Part shown: one piece after another, positions 8,343 to 15,329 of the stretch | How positions within the stretch are numbered: the first letter of the stretch is position 1 | Layout: the number at the start of each line of letters is the position of its first letter | Assembly (NCBI GenBank): GCA_018607905.1 | Contig: JABBAP010000004.1 | Span: 1 to 64,000 of the forward strand | Length of the DNA stretch: 64,000 nt | From: Paracoccaceae bacterium | Lineage (GTDB): Bacteria > Pseudomonadota > Alphaproteobacteria > Rhodobacterales > Rhodobacteraceae | Direction: 5' to 3' | The notes under the pieces: generated by a model | Databases searched by the model: none | The model's input: the letters and a program-made list of their open reading frames with translations, nothing else | Told to the model about the DNA's origin: nothing | Translations under genes and position numbers: made by a program

Positions 8343-9425
8343 TTAGTTAGCCAACCATGTGTTGAAACGTTCGTTCAACTCGTCTTGGTTGTCAGCCCAG
8401 AATTCAAAATCGTTCTGGATCGCTGTGCCAAAGTTTTCAGGTGCTGTTGGCATCTGTGGCGCCATCGCTAGGTCTGGTTTGTTGTGGAAAGAACCCACAA
8501 GCGGCGCAGAAGATGCACGCGCTGGACCATAAGAGATGTAAGAGGCTTGAGCAGCCAACTGTTCAGTTGCAGTGGAGAACGCAAGGAAATCCATCGCAGC
8601 TTCTTTGTTTGGTGCGCCTTTTGGAATTACCCAAAGGTCCAAGTCATAAATTTGGGAATCCCAAACGATTGCAAAATCTTGGTCTTCGGCAGCAACCGCA
8701 TTGAAGATACGACCATTGTAAGCAGTTGTCATAGCAACTTCGCCATCAGCCAACAGTTGTGGTGGCTGCGCGCCAGCTTCCCACCAAACTACGTCACCTT
8801 TAAGAGTGTCGAGTTTTGCGAAAGCACGATCAACACCTTCTGGAGTACCCAGAACAGTGTAGATGTCAGCAGCAGCAACACCGTCAGCAGCCAGAGCAAG
8901 CTCTAGGTTTGCTTTAGGAGATTTGCGCAGGCCGCGTTTGCCTGGGAATTTCGCTGTGTCAAAGAAATCAGCGATTGTTTTTGGTGCATTGTCGCCAGCT
9001 TCAGAAATGTCATAGGCGAAAATTGTGGACCAAACGATGTTTGCAACAGCACATTCGTGCAGGGTACCAGGCAAGAAATCGTCAACAGCTTTTGTGCCGT
9101 CTGGCGCGTCTGGCAATGCAGATGCGTCGATTGTTTCTAGCAGACCTTCGTCACAACCACGTACGGCGTCGGACAATTCTACGTCAACCAAATCCCAAGT
9201 TACGTTGCCAGCTTCCACTTGCGCTTTAACTTCGGCCAAACCGCCATTGTAGTCTTCGGAAACGATTGTGTTGCCAGTTTTGGCCATCCAAGGTTTGTGA
9301 TAAGCCTCAACTTGGGATTTGGTATATGCACCACCCCAAGAAACGACTGTCAGGTTCTCAGCAGCAGCAGCACCTGCGAAAAGTGCGGTCGCAGCAGCGC
9401 CCATCAGTAATGTTTTAACGTTCAT
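8343..9425 (-). CDS. Extracellular solute-binding protein of a polyamine-type ABC transporter
   Basis: Periplasmic binding protein of 360 residues of the PotD/PotF-like class. A signal peptide is clear (MNVKTLLMGAAATALFAG then AAAA), and the mature protein begins ENLTVVSWGGAYTKSQVEAY, typical of the family. The ORF track begins at 9551, but ATG 9425 has GGAG eight bases upstream and gives a proper signal peptide. It lies between the ATPase gene and the permeases. The 89-base gap upstream can fold (CCTGTA with TACAGG, inner GACC with GGTC). The ligand is unproven; polyamines or related amines are the family expectation. Confidence 0.9.
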   Translation of the reverse strand: MNVKTLLMGAAATALFAGAAAAENLTVVSWGGAYTKSQVEAYHKPWMAKTGNTIVSEDYNGGLAEVKAQVEAGNVTWDLVDVELSDAVRGCDEGLLETIDASALPDAPDGTKAVDDFLPGTLHECAVANIVWSTIFAYDISEAGDNAPKTIADFFDTAKFPGKRGLRKSPKANLELALAADGVAAADIYTVLGTPEGVDRAFAKLDTLKGDVVWWEAGAQPPQLLADGEVAMTTAYNGRIFNAVAAEDQDFAIVWDSQIYDLDLWVIPKGAPNKEAAMDFLAFSTATEQLAAQASYISYGPARASSAPLVGSFHNKPDLAMAPQMPTAPENFGTAIQNDFEFWADNQDELNERFNTWLAN

Positions 9426-9514
9426 ATGAACTTCTCCTAGTTTTGTTTTCCCGCTTCTCCCTATCCTGTATGACCACGGGTCAGTCCTACAGGTTAACCA
9501 AAAACCCTCTTCGC

Positions 9515-10609
9515 TTACGCGTCGAGCGCTCGGCAATCTTCTGTTTCCCAACTGATCATGGTCTTTTCACCAACTTCTAGGTGCTTGTGACCAGACGCAT
9601 TTGGAACTTTGACAACAAATTCGTCGTTGCCATGCACATTCATGCGGCAGCGAATATGGTCGCCCAAATAAATCAGCTCTTTAACCTCGGCTTCGGTTGT
9701 CACCAAACCTTCGCGTCCACCAACAAAAATCCGCTCTGGGCGAACTGAAAGCGTCGCACGCGTGCCCACAGCACCCGAGTTTACAGCCAGACCACGTACT
9801 TCAGCGCCATCGTCCAGCGTGATCGACGCAACATTGCCATTAATCGCTTTAACTGTTCCGACTAGCGTGTTGTTTTCACCGATAAATTGCGCACAGAATG
9901 CGTTATCAGGGCGCTCATACAAATCTTCTGGCGGAGCCAATTGTTGGATCACGCCGTCATTGAACACTGCGATACGATCAGACATCGTCAAAGCTTCGGA
10001 TTGGTCATGCGTCACGTAAACAACAGTAATCCCAAGGTTCTCGTGGATATGTTTGATTTCAAACTGCATGTGTTCGCGCAGTTGTTTGTCCAAGGCACCA
10101 AGTGGTTCATCCATTAGAACCAACTCAGCATCGAAAACCAAAGCCCGTGCCAAAGCGATCCGCTGTTGCTGGCCACCAGATAGCTGTGCTGGACGTCGCC
10201 CAGCAAAATCACCCATTTGCACCATATCAAGCGCGCGTTTTACTTTATCTTCCCGCTCAGACTTGCCCATGTTGCGCACTTCCAATGGGAAAGACAGGTT
10301 CTCTCCGACTGTCATGTGTGGAAACAAAGCGTAATTCTGAAACACCATGCCAATTCCGCGTTTGTGCGGTGGAATGTTGTTAATTGGATTGCCGCCAAGC
10401 AGGATATCCCCGCTTGTGGCGGTTTCAAACCCAGCCAACATCATAAGACACGTTGTCTTCCCAGACCCTGATGGGCCAAGCATTGTAAGAAACTCGCCTC
10501 TGGCGATTTGAAGGTTCAGATCCTTAACAACAAGAACCTCCCCATCGTAACTTTTTTGCACGTGATCGAATACGACGAACGACTCGTCTTGCAAATTAGC
10601 AGCCAACAT
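9515..10609 (-). CDS. Polyamine-type ABC transporter ATP-binding protein (PotA-like)
   Basis: ABC ATPase of 364 residues. Walker A is GPSGSGKTT at residues 45-53, followed by a Q-loop (VFQNYALFPHMT), the signature LSGGQQQRIALARAL, Walker B with DEPLGALD, and a switch histidine in VTHDQSEALTMSD. The C-terminal ~120 residues form the TOBE/OB regulatory domain of PotA/MalK-type proteins (LSVRPERIFV). GGGAG lies close upstream of the ATG. It is the first gene of the four-gene minus-strand transporter operon, so the promoter should lie in the divergent region 10610-10949. Confidence 0.92.
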   Translation of the reverse strand: MLAANLQDESFVVFDHVQKSYDGEVLVVKDLNLQIARGEFLTMLGPSGSGKTTCLMMLAGFETATSGDILLGGNPINNIPPHKRGIGMVFQNYALFPHMTVGENLSFPLEVRNMGKSEREDKVKRALDMVQMGDFAGRRPAQLSGGQQQRIALARALVFDAELVLMDEPLGALDKQLREHMQFEIKHIHENLGITVVYVTHDQSEALTMSDRIAVFNDGVIQQLAPPEDLYERPDNAFCAQFIGENNTLVGTVKAINGNVASITLDDGAEVRGLAVNSGAVGTRATLSVRPERIFVGGREGLVTTEAEVKELIYLGDHIRCRMNVHGNDEFVVKVPNASGHKHLEVGEKTMISWETEDCRALDA

Positions 10610-10949
10610 TTTCTCCCAGCGACATTAGTCTCGGACTTTAGCAGTCTCGTTTTTCCCACTGAACCGTATTCGATGCGGCGCGTACAATGCAACAGCCAAA
10701 AACGCCCATTTGAAAAGAGTCTCCGACACATCAAGGCAAACCCATGGCCAATAAGACCGAATAATTCAGGTCAAAAGCGCAAATACCGTTCATTTTTTGG
10801 CAATAAATCGCATAGATCTAAAAAGGGGCAGAATCTGGCCGTATTTGCGCCTCATTTGGTCTCCAAACATTTCTCAACAAATACGTCACTGTGATTTGCC
10901 AAAAAATCAGACCACCGTGAACAGTGTAGCCAAGTAGTGAGTGAGTAAA
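10610..10949. other. Divergent intergenic region with repeated CAAATAC motifs
   Basis: No credible gene is seen in these 340 bases, which must hold the promoters of the ABC operon (minus) and the Hint gene (plus). The motif CAAATAC followed by CG or CC occurs three times: plus strand at 10780 and 10878, minus strand at 10840-10847. Two of the copies form a perfect 10-bp inverted repeat, GCGCAAATAC (10777-10786) with GTATTTGCGC (10841-10850). A second perfect repeat, ATTTTTTGGCAA (10792-10803) with its complement (10896-10907), interleaves with the first, so they cannot nest as one hairpin; repeated protein-binding sites are more likely. Confidence 0.45.
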
Positions 10950-11840
10950 ATGTCAACAAACCAGTACACATATGTCGTTTCACCTAATGTAACGCCATTT
11001 TCAATTATTCCTGGTGGCTTTGCCAATTTCACCAACTCAGCTTGTGAAACAACTCACTCAAAGGAACGAACCACCGTGAACCAAATTACCTGGAAGCTGC
11101 GCGATCGTTTTACAAACGAGGTTTTCACCGCGCGCCAAGATGTTTCCACGGATCACGCGGCCCTTTACTCCTCTTTGGTATCTGAAATTCCACTGATGGA
11201 AAATCATGTTTACGAAACACTCAGTGTTTCAGTTCCGTCAGCGCTATCTAAAAACATTAAAACGCCTAGCCAACATTCTGAAAAAGCAGAAAACCGGATC
11301 GGCGTTGCACGTGGCACTCATATCATGACCGCACGCGGGGAACTTCCTGTCGAAAAACTGAATGTTGGCGACCGCGTCATCACAAGAGATCACGGAATGC
11401 AGGTCGTCCGTTGGGTTGGCTCAGAAAAAGCAGCTGTAACTGCCGAAAATGCCCCGATTCTCTTTCGCAAAGGTGCTATTAAAAACGCCCGCGACCTTAT
11501 CGTGAGCGCGGATCACCGCGTTGTGGTCAAAGGCGCCGAAGCAATGATGCTTTATGGAGTGAAAGAAGTACTGATCCCTGCCCACAAACTGGTGAATGGC
11601 GATACAATTATTCGTGCCATAGGAGGCGAAGTGGAATTTTTCCAGATCGTGACCGACCAACACGAAGTTATCTACTGCGAGGCCGCGGCAGGCGAAAGCT
11701 TTATGCCAGACGAGAACGGTATCGACGCATTGAGCGCAGACAACCAGGCCAAGATGCTCGAAGCCTTTCCAGCACTAGCGGTCGCATCAAATTGCTACGG
11801 GCCAACTGCGCGCGGATTTGTTGACGTCCAAAGTTGCTAA
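10950..11840 (+). CDS. Hint-domain protein
   Basis: 296-residue protein whose residues ~115-235 form a Hint (hedgehog/intein) module. It opens with VARGTHIMTARGELPVEKLNVGDRVITRD and continues with SADHRVVVKGAEAMMLYG and VEFFQIVTDQHEVIYCEAAAGESF, corresponding to intein-like blocks A and B and the C-terminal part. The first ~110 residues are poorly conserved and hydrophilic, and no signal peptide is evident. Hint proteins of this kind are frequent in roseobacters, often attached to calcium-binding repeat or secreted proteins; here no repeats follow. A catalytic Cys is not at block A (Thr/Ala context), so self-splicing is doubtful. GTG 10941 is an alternative start. Confidence 0.75.
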   Translation: MSTNQYTYVVSPNVTPFSIIPGGFANFTNSACETTHSKERTTVNQITWKLRDRFTNEVFTARQDVSTDHAALYSSLVSEIPLMENHVYETLSVSVPSALSKNIKTPSQHSEKAENRIGVARGTHIMTARGELPVEKLNVGDRVITRDHGMQVVRWVGSEKAAVTAENAPILFRKGAIKNARDLIVSADHRVVVKGAEAMMLYGVKEVLIPAHKLVNGDTIIRAIGGEVEFFQIVTDQHEVIYCEAAAGESFMPDENGIDALSADNQAKMLEAFPALAVASNCYGPTARGFVDVQSC

Positions 11841-11872
11841 AACTTTAGCAATCCCAGCACAAAACCATCCCT

Positions 11873-11907
11873 GGCCTCGGTTATCTAATTAGCTGAGGCC
11901 CTTTTAT
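11873..11907 (+). terminator. Intrinsic terminator of the Hint gene
   Basis: GGCCTCGG (11873-11880) pairs with CTGAGGCC (11893-11900, one G-T wobble) and is followed by CTTTTATT, about 33 bases after the Hint stop codon. Confidence 0.75.
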
Positions 11908-11958
11908 TGTCTGCCCAGCTGACGCATTTCCTTTCTTACCCGTTTTCCGAATGCCCAT

Positions 11959-11992
11959 AAAAAAGCCGCATCAAAATGCGGCCAATTTTTTT
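11959..11992 (-). terminator. Strong hairpin terminator for the 30-residue peptide gene
   Basis: GCCGCAT (11965-11971) pairs with ATGCGGC (11976-11982) around a four-base loop. Six T follow on the minus strand; seven T also follow on the plus strand after CAA, so it may act both ways. The Hint gene already has its own terminator, so this one is best assigned to the small minus-strand gene that ends 19 bases away. Confidence 0.75.
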
Positions 11993-12010
11993 AATTTGTG
12001 CTCGCTTGAA

Positions 12011-12103
12011 TTACGCGAGGAATGTGTAGATCAATGTGAAGCTTACGAATCCTACCAGAAACCCAATTGCAATACCCGACGCGAAGATGCTTGCTACAAC
12101 CAT
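12011..12103 (-). CDS. 30-residue single-pass membrane peptide (untracked small ORF)
   Basis: Too short for the ORF track. Read from ATG 12103 on the minus strand, it encodes MVVASIFASGIAIGFLVGF followed by VSFTLIYTFLA and TAA. Nearly the whole peptide is one hydrophobic helix with GxxxG-like small-residue spacing (G10, G14, G18). Upstream lies AAGTGAG at about ribosome-binding distance, and a strong hairpin terminator follows directly, which argues for a real transcription unit. I do not recognise a family; it resembles in size the one-helix accessory subunits of membrane complexes, but nothing ties it to one. The alternative is a chance ORF in an sRNA-like transcript. Confidence 0.5.
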   Translation of the reverse strand: MVVASIFASGIAIGFLVGFVSFTLIYTFLA

Positions 12104-12504
12104 TATTTTTACTCACTTACTTGTTCAATTTACTTGCAGCCTGCCCACATGAGCCCTCGCTACTTCTGTCTATTTATACCGTATAATATGACCAAACTTT
12201 GTTTCTAATTTGAAACAAGTTTGTTCTTTGAACGGCGACATTCCGCGCGACGCCGGAAGCAATAAATGAAGCAAACTATTGATTTTAAATTGCATTTAGC
12301 AATTCCCATACTAAAGAAGATCACAACGCAACCTCCACCATTGGTGGTTTTTAACACCCCGAACTCCACTCAATGCGTCACGTCATTAACGAGTTAAGCA
12401 AAATAGGACTGACTTTCGAATCGTAAACCGATGCAATAAACTGATCGAAATACACAGGAACGGACTTACAACATGCATCAGTTGTTTTTTCCCGTTTTCT
12501 GAAT
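12104..12504. other. AT-rich intergenic region with an operator-like inverted repeat
   Basis: No gene is supported here. AAACTTTGTTTC (12194-12205) faces GAAACAAGTTT (12212-12222), a near-perfect inverted repeat lacking one base, upstream of the 30-residue peptide gene and beside a TATAAT-like stretch (12182-12188). A weak hairpin, ACAAC with GTTGT followed by six T (12468-12490), could end a short plus-strand transcript. CCACCATTGGTGG followed by five T (about 12336-12352) is another minor symmetric element with too small a loop for a good terminator. Confidence 0.35.
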
Positions 12505-12552
12505 AGGAGTTGTAAATGCTCTGCTGACTGTTATCCAAAAGTCAGTATTTTT
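12505..12552 (+). promoter_or_regulatory. Candidate attenuator leader of aroQ: mini-ORF plus terminator-like hairpin
   Basis: AGGAG (12505-12509) is spaced six bases from ATG CTC TGC TGA (12516-12527), a three-residue ORF with an ideal ribosome-binding site. Its stop overlaps the hairpin CTGACT (12524-12529) / AGTCAG (12540-12545), which is followed by TATTTTT. The aroQ GGAG and ATG follow within 20 bases. Ribosome occupancy of the mini-ORF would block the stem. That it regulates aroQ is inference. Confidence 0.4.
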
Positions 12553-12564
12553 CGGAGACGCCAA

Positions 12565-13002
12565 ATGTCAAAGCTTGTAACGATCTTGAACGGTCCAAAC
12601 CTCAATCTGTTGGGCAAACGCGAGCCCGAAATTTATGGCCATGCTACATTGAACGATGTTGAAGTGGATTGTACAAAAGTTGCCGCTGAATTTGGGCTGA
12701 CCTGCGAACTCAAGCAATCCAACATCGAGGGCGAATTGGTAAACATGATCCAAGCCTGTCGCGAGACCTCGGTTGGAATTATTATCAACCCTGCTGCTTA
12801 CACCCACACATCTGTTGCCATACTTGATGCCTTGAACACCTTCGATGGCCCTGTTCTAGAAATACATATTTCAAACGTGCACAAGCGCGAAGAATTTCGT
12901 CACCACTCCTTTGTGTCCAAACGGGCAGATGCGTCAATCATCGGCATGGGCGTTGAGGGTTACGCACTCTGCATGCGCCACATGGGCTCTTTACTGTCGT
13001 AA
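12565..13002 (+). CDS. aroQ: 3-dehydroquinate dehydratase, type II
   Basis: Dodecameric type II dehydroquinase of the shikimate pathway, converting 3-dehydroquinate to 3-dehydroshikimate. The 145-residue length is exact for the family. [18 protein letters not shown] near the N-terminus holds the active-site asparagine, arginine and tyrosine; [13 protein letters not shown] carries the substrate-binding Asn and neighbours; [17 protein letters not shown] carries the catalytic histidine region. GGAG lies seven or so bases before ATG. The preceding leader has an attenuator-like hairpin. The gene stands alone, with a tRNA gene downstream on the other strand. Confidence 0.95.
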   Translation: MSKLVTILNGPNLNLLGKREPEIYGHATLNDVEVDCTKVAAEFGLTCELKQSNIEGELVNMIQACRETSVGIIINPAAYTHTSVAILDALNTFDGPVLEIHISNVHKREEFRHHSFVSKRADASIIGMGVEGYALCMRHMGSLLS

Positions 13003-13070
13003 CCCAGTCAAACCCTCGTATAATGTTGGGGTTTAGAACCAGTTGTTGCTGATAATTGGATAAACTTGGG

Positions 13071-13098
13071 ACTGTTTGGCTTTGCCCATGCAAACAGT
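13071..13098. other. Hairpin between aroQ and tRNA-Leu
   Basis: ACTGTTTG (13071-13078) pairs perfectly with CAAACAGT (13091-13098) around a 12-base loop. On the plus strand TTTTGG follows, so it may end the aroQ transcript weakly; on the minus strand it lies three bases past the tRNA CCA and may define the precursor 3' end. Confidence 0.5.
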
Positions 13099-13100
13099 TT

Positions 13101-13187
13101 TGGTGCGGCCGAGAAGACTCGAACTTCCACTCCGGTTAAGGAACAGCGACCTCAACGCTGCGCGTCTACCAATTCCGCCACGGCCGC
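13101..13187 (-). tRNA. tRNA-Leu, anticodon GAG
   Basis: On the minus strand the 87 bases fold as a class II tRNA. Acceptor GCGGCCG pairs with CGGCCGC, and A plus an encoded CCA follow. The D-arm contains GGTAGACGCG, the anticodon stem CAGCG/CGCTG encloses TTGAGGT (anticodon GAG, reading CUC and CUU), there is a variable arm, and the T-loop is GTTCGAGTC. The long variable arm and GAG anticodon make it leucine. Confidence 0.95.
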
Positions 13188-13202
13188 ACGCGAGGTACGC
13201 GC

Positions 13203-13231
13203 CGTATAGCCAAGGCTTTTCGCCTTGTGAA
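13203..13231 (-). promoter_or_regulatory. Putative sigma-70 promoter of tRNA-Leu
   Basis: On the minus strand TTCACA is followed after exactly 17 bases by TATACG, placed about 15 bases upstream of the mature tRNA 5' end. It is close enough to the consensus and well positioned. Confidence 0.5.
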
Positions 13232-13255
13232 GGGCAAAAGCACCACCACCCAAAA

Positions 13256-13738
13256 TTAACCGACTAACTCTTTTCGTGCAGCGCGATATACGATTGCGGC
13301 AATGAGCAAAAAACATGTCACGGCGATACCAAAAACGATCCGTGGTTCAAAAAATGGAACCATGTCATTCATCAAACGACCAGGCAAAAAGGCAAACAAC
13401 CCAGCAATCCCAATCGCTTGGGAATACAGGCGCCACATTGAACGTTTATGCGCCCTGATGTTCTTAATCTTAATGCTGTACAGCGCAAAACTAACGCTAA
13501 CCAATGACACAATCGATAGTATGTGAATGGGCGAAAATGGCCCAATCATTCGGATCGAAAAAATAAAAAACGAACTAAATGCCGCAATCACAATGCCAAC
13601 CACAAAAATGTAGCCCGCGATTTTGTGAAATATATCGCGCCGCTTTCGGATCAGGGCAATAGGACCGACAAGAAATGCGGCGACAGCAGCGATCACATGA
13701 AGTTGGATAACGAGGCTGGCGTTTATGAATTCTGACAT
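13256..13738 (-). CDS. DUF2306-like four-helix membrane protein
   Basis: 160-residue integral membrane protein with four hydrophobic segments, the first two spanning roughly residues 5-60. Histidines lie near helix ends (IQLHVIAAVAAFLVGP, FHKIAGYIF, PIHILSIVSL, HKRSMWRLYSQ). The spacing of His and RxxHxxxGYxF/HRRxM elements matches DUF2306 proteins, whose role is unknown. The ORF track starts at 13816, but ATG 13738 has GGAG about ten bases upstream and begins near the first helix. Its start codon overlaps that of the divergent LytTR gene by 14 bases; the two probably form a functional pair. Confidence 0.75.
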   Translation of the reverse strand: MSEFINASLVIQLHVIAAVAAFLVGPIALIRKRRDIFHKIAGYIFVVGIVIAAFSSFFIFSIRMIGPFSPIHILSIVSLVSVSFALYSIKIKNIRAHKRSMWRLYSQAIGIAGLFAFLPGRLMNDMVPFFEPRIVFGIAVTCFLLIAAIVYRAARKELVG

Positions 13739-14615
13739 TTTGCGAGGGCTCCTATTGTCGGATGTTGATGTTGAGTTATACTCAGCCATCCGACGAGCCC
13801 GCGATCCATTCCTCATTCGTCAAATACGAGAAAACACCTTGAAACAACGCCTTTCATCACTCGCGCTTCGTAAAACACGACATCATTTTCAGAGCAAATT
13901 TGTGATGCCGGTACTGATCTGCGCAATTCTTGTGATCGGGTTGTCTGGTCCGTTTGGCACTTTTGAAACGCTGCCACTCATTTTACGGATTGGATATTGG
14001 GCATTCATAGTTGTCTTCACCTATACCACTGCAATCTTTGTCGTGTCCTTCGCGGGGTTGCTGCTGCCAACATCATGGCCAGAAATGCTCATTGATGGTG
14101 TATCTGGTGCGCTGGCTGGGCCTTTTGTCACGGCGGTGGTTTACGCAATTAACACAATGACATTCACGCAAAGCAATGCTGCAATCAGCGCGCCGCCAAC
14201 TTTTTCCCTCCTCATTTATTGCACAGCGATTGCCATTGCGGTGTCTATTCTGATCGGGCTATTTCAGGGATCAATACACATCGAACAAGGCTCCCGGTCA
14301 GCGACACCACTACTCATTGATCGGCTCCCATTTGATAAACGGGCGCCGCTTGTTTCACTTCAGGCGCAGGATCACTATGTCCGTGTCGCGACCACAAAAG
14401 GTAGCGAATTACTATTGATGCGCATTGCAGACGCTATCAACGAGGTTGGCGATACGATTGGCTTTCAAACGCATCGCTCCTACTGGGTTGCGCAAGACCA
14501 GATTTCAAAATCCAAACAACTTGGAGAACGCGGCATGCTCATACTTCAAGACGGTTCAGAAATCCCTGTAAGCCGAAAATACCTTCAAGATTTGAAATCT
14601 CGCGGTTTTTTTTAA
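13725..14615 (+). CDS. Membrane-anchored LytTR-family transcriptional regulator
   Basis: 296 residues. Four hydrophobic segments (about residues 58-175) are followed by a C-terminal LytTR DNA-binding domain (residues ~200-296) with LVSLQAQDHYVRVATTKG, an FQTHRSYWVA motif and a late LQDGSEIPVSRKYLQDL, all typical of the family. The N-terminus is hydrophilic with several Arg. The start at ATG 13725 lies inside the 5' end of the divergent DUF2306 gene; a TTG at 13740 or 13755 would reduce or remove the overlap. No kinase partner is nearby; membrane LytTR proteins of this type often pair with a membrane partner that holds them inactive, which DUF2306 could be (inference). Confidence 0.82.
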   Translation: MNSDILRGLLLSDVDVELYSAIRRARDPFLIRQIRENTLKQRLSSLALRKTRHHFQSKFVMPVLICAILVIGLSGPFGTFETLPLILRIGYWAFIVVFTYTTAIFVVSFAGLLLPTSWPEMLIDGVSGALAGPFVTAVVYAINTMTFTQSNAAISAPPTFSLLIYCTAIAIAVSILIGLFQGSIHIEQGSRSATPLLIDRLPFDKRAPLVSLQAQDHYVRVATTKGSELLLMRIADAINEVGDTIGFQTHRSYWVAQDQISKSKQLGERGMLILQDGSEIPVSRKYLQDLKSRGFF

Positions 14616-14669
14616 ATCGATCCAAGGCGTTCGTTTGACAAAGTCGCGACCATATTGCACTTCGCACGG

Positions 14670-15329
14670 ATGGTTGAATGGAAACACTCTCGCACGTTGG
14701 TACCCTACCCTGATGCAATTGCACAAATGGAAACCCGGGTGGACGCCATGATTGCCGGCACGGCGGACGAGCAAATTTGGCTGTTGGAACATCCACCGCT
14801 TTATACCGCTGGCACCTCGTCGAACGTAAATGATCTAACTGATCCTGATCGCTTCCCAGTCTACACATCCAAACGGGGCGGACAGTACACCTATCACGGG
14901 CCTGGGCAGCGGATCGCTTATGCAATGCTCGATCTAAACAGGCGCGGGCGGGATGTTCGTAAATTTGTTTGGGCATTGGAAGAATGGGTCATCCAAACAC
15001 TCGCAGAATTCAACGTGGTCGGCGAACGCCGCGAAGGCCGCGTTGGCGTCTGGGTTGTGCGCCGCGACAAACCACTCACCGCGTTTGGCCTGCCACACGA
15101 AGACAAAATAGCAGCCATCGGTGTGCGGTTGCGCAAATGGCACAGCTTTCACGGTATCTGCATCAACGTAGAACCCGATCTGTGCCACTACGACGGGATC
15201 GTCCCTTGCGGTATTGCCGAACACGGCGTCACATCGCTCGTTGATCTTGGTTTACCAGTGACTTTGAACGATCTGGACATCGCATTGCAGCACACGTTCA
15301 CAAAGGTTTTCGACGCCCCAAAAGACTAG
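14670..15329 (+). CDS. lipB: Octanoyl-[acyl-carrier-protein]:protein N-octanoyltransferase
   Basis: Transfers octanoate from acyl-ACP to lipoyl domains, the first step of lipoate assembly on PDH and related complexes. The 219-residue protein has the signature [12 protein letters not shown], the lysine of [14 protein letters not shown] and the catalytic cysteine in [11 protein letters not shown] 14670 is chosen over TTG 14655. The stop TAG is embedded in CTAG shared with the stop of the convergent DUF2235 gene. Its products modify the lipoyl domains of PdhB and PdhC encoded elsewhere in this window. Confidence 0.94.
   Translation: MVEWKHSRTLVPYPDAIAQMETRVDAMIAGTADEQIWLLEHPPLYTAGTSSNVNDLTDPDRFPVYTSKRGGQYTYHGPGQRIAYAMLDLNRRGRDVRKFVWALEEWVIQTLAEFNVVGERREGRVGVWVVRRDKPLTAFGLPHEDKIAAIGVRLRKWHSFHGICINVEPDLCHYDGIVPCGIAEHGVTSLVDLGLPVTLNDLDIALQHTFTKVFDAPKD

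Noticed and set aside
10950-11840. Functional intein
   Set aside because: No extein with interrupted housekeeping domain surrounds the Hint module, and the block A nucleophile is not a clear Cys or Ser.
14634-14660. TTGACA before lipB as a promoter
   Set aside because: No acceptable -10 hexamer lies at 15-19 bases from it.
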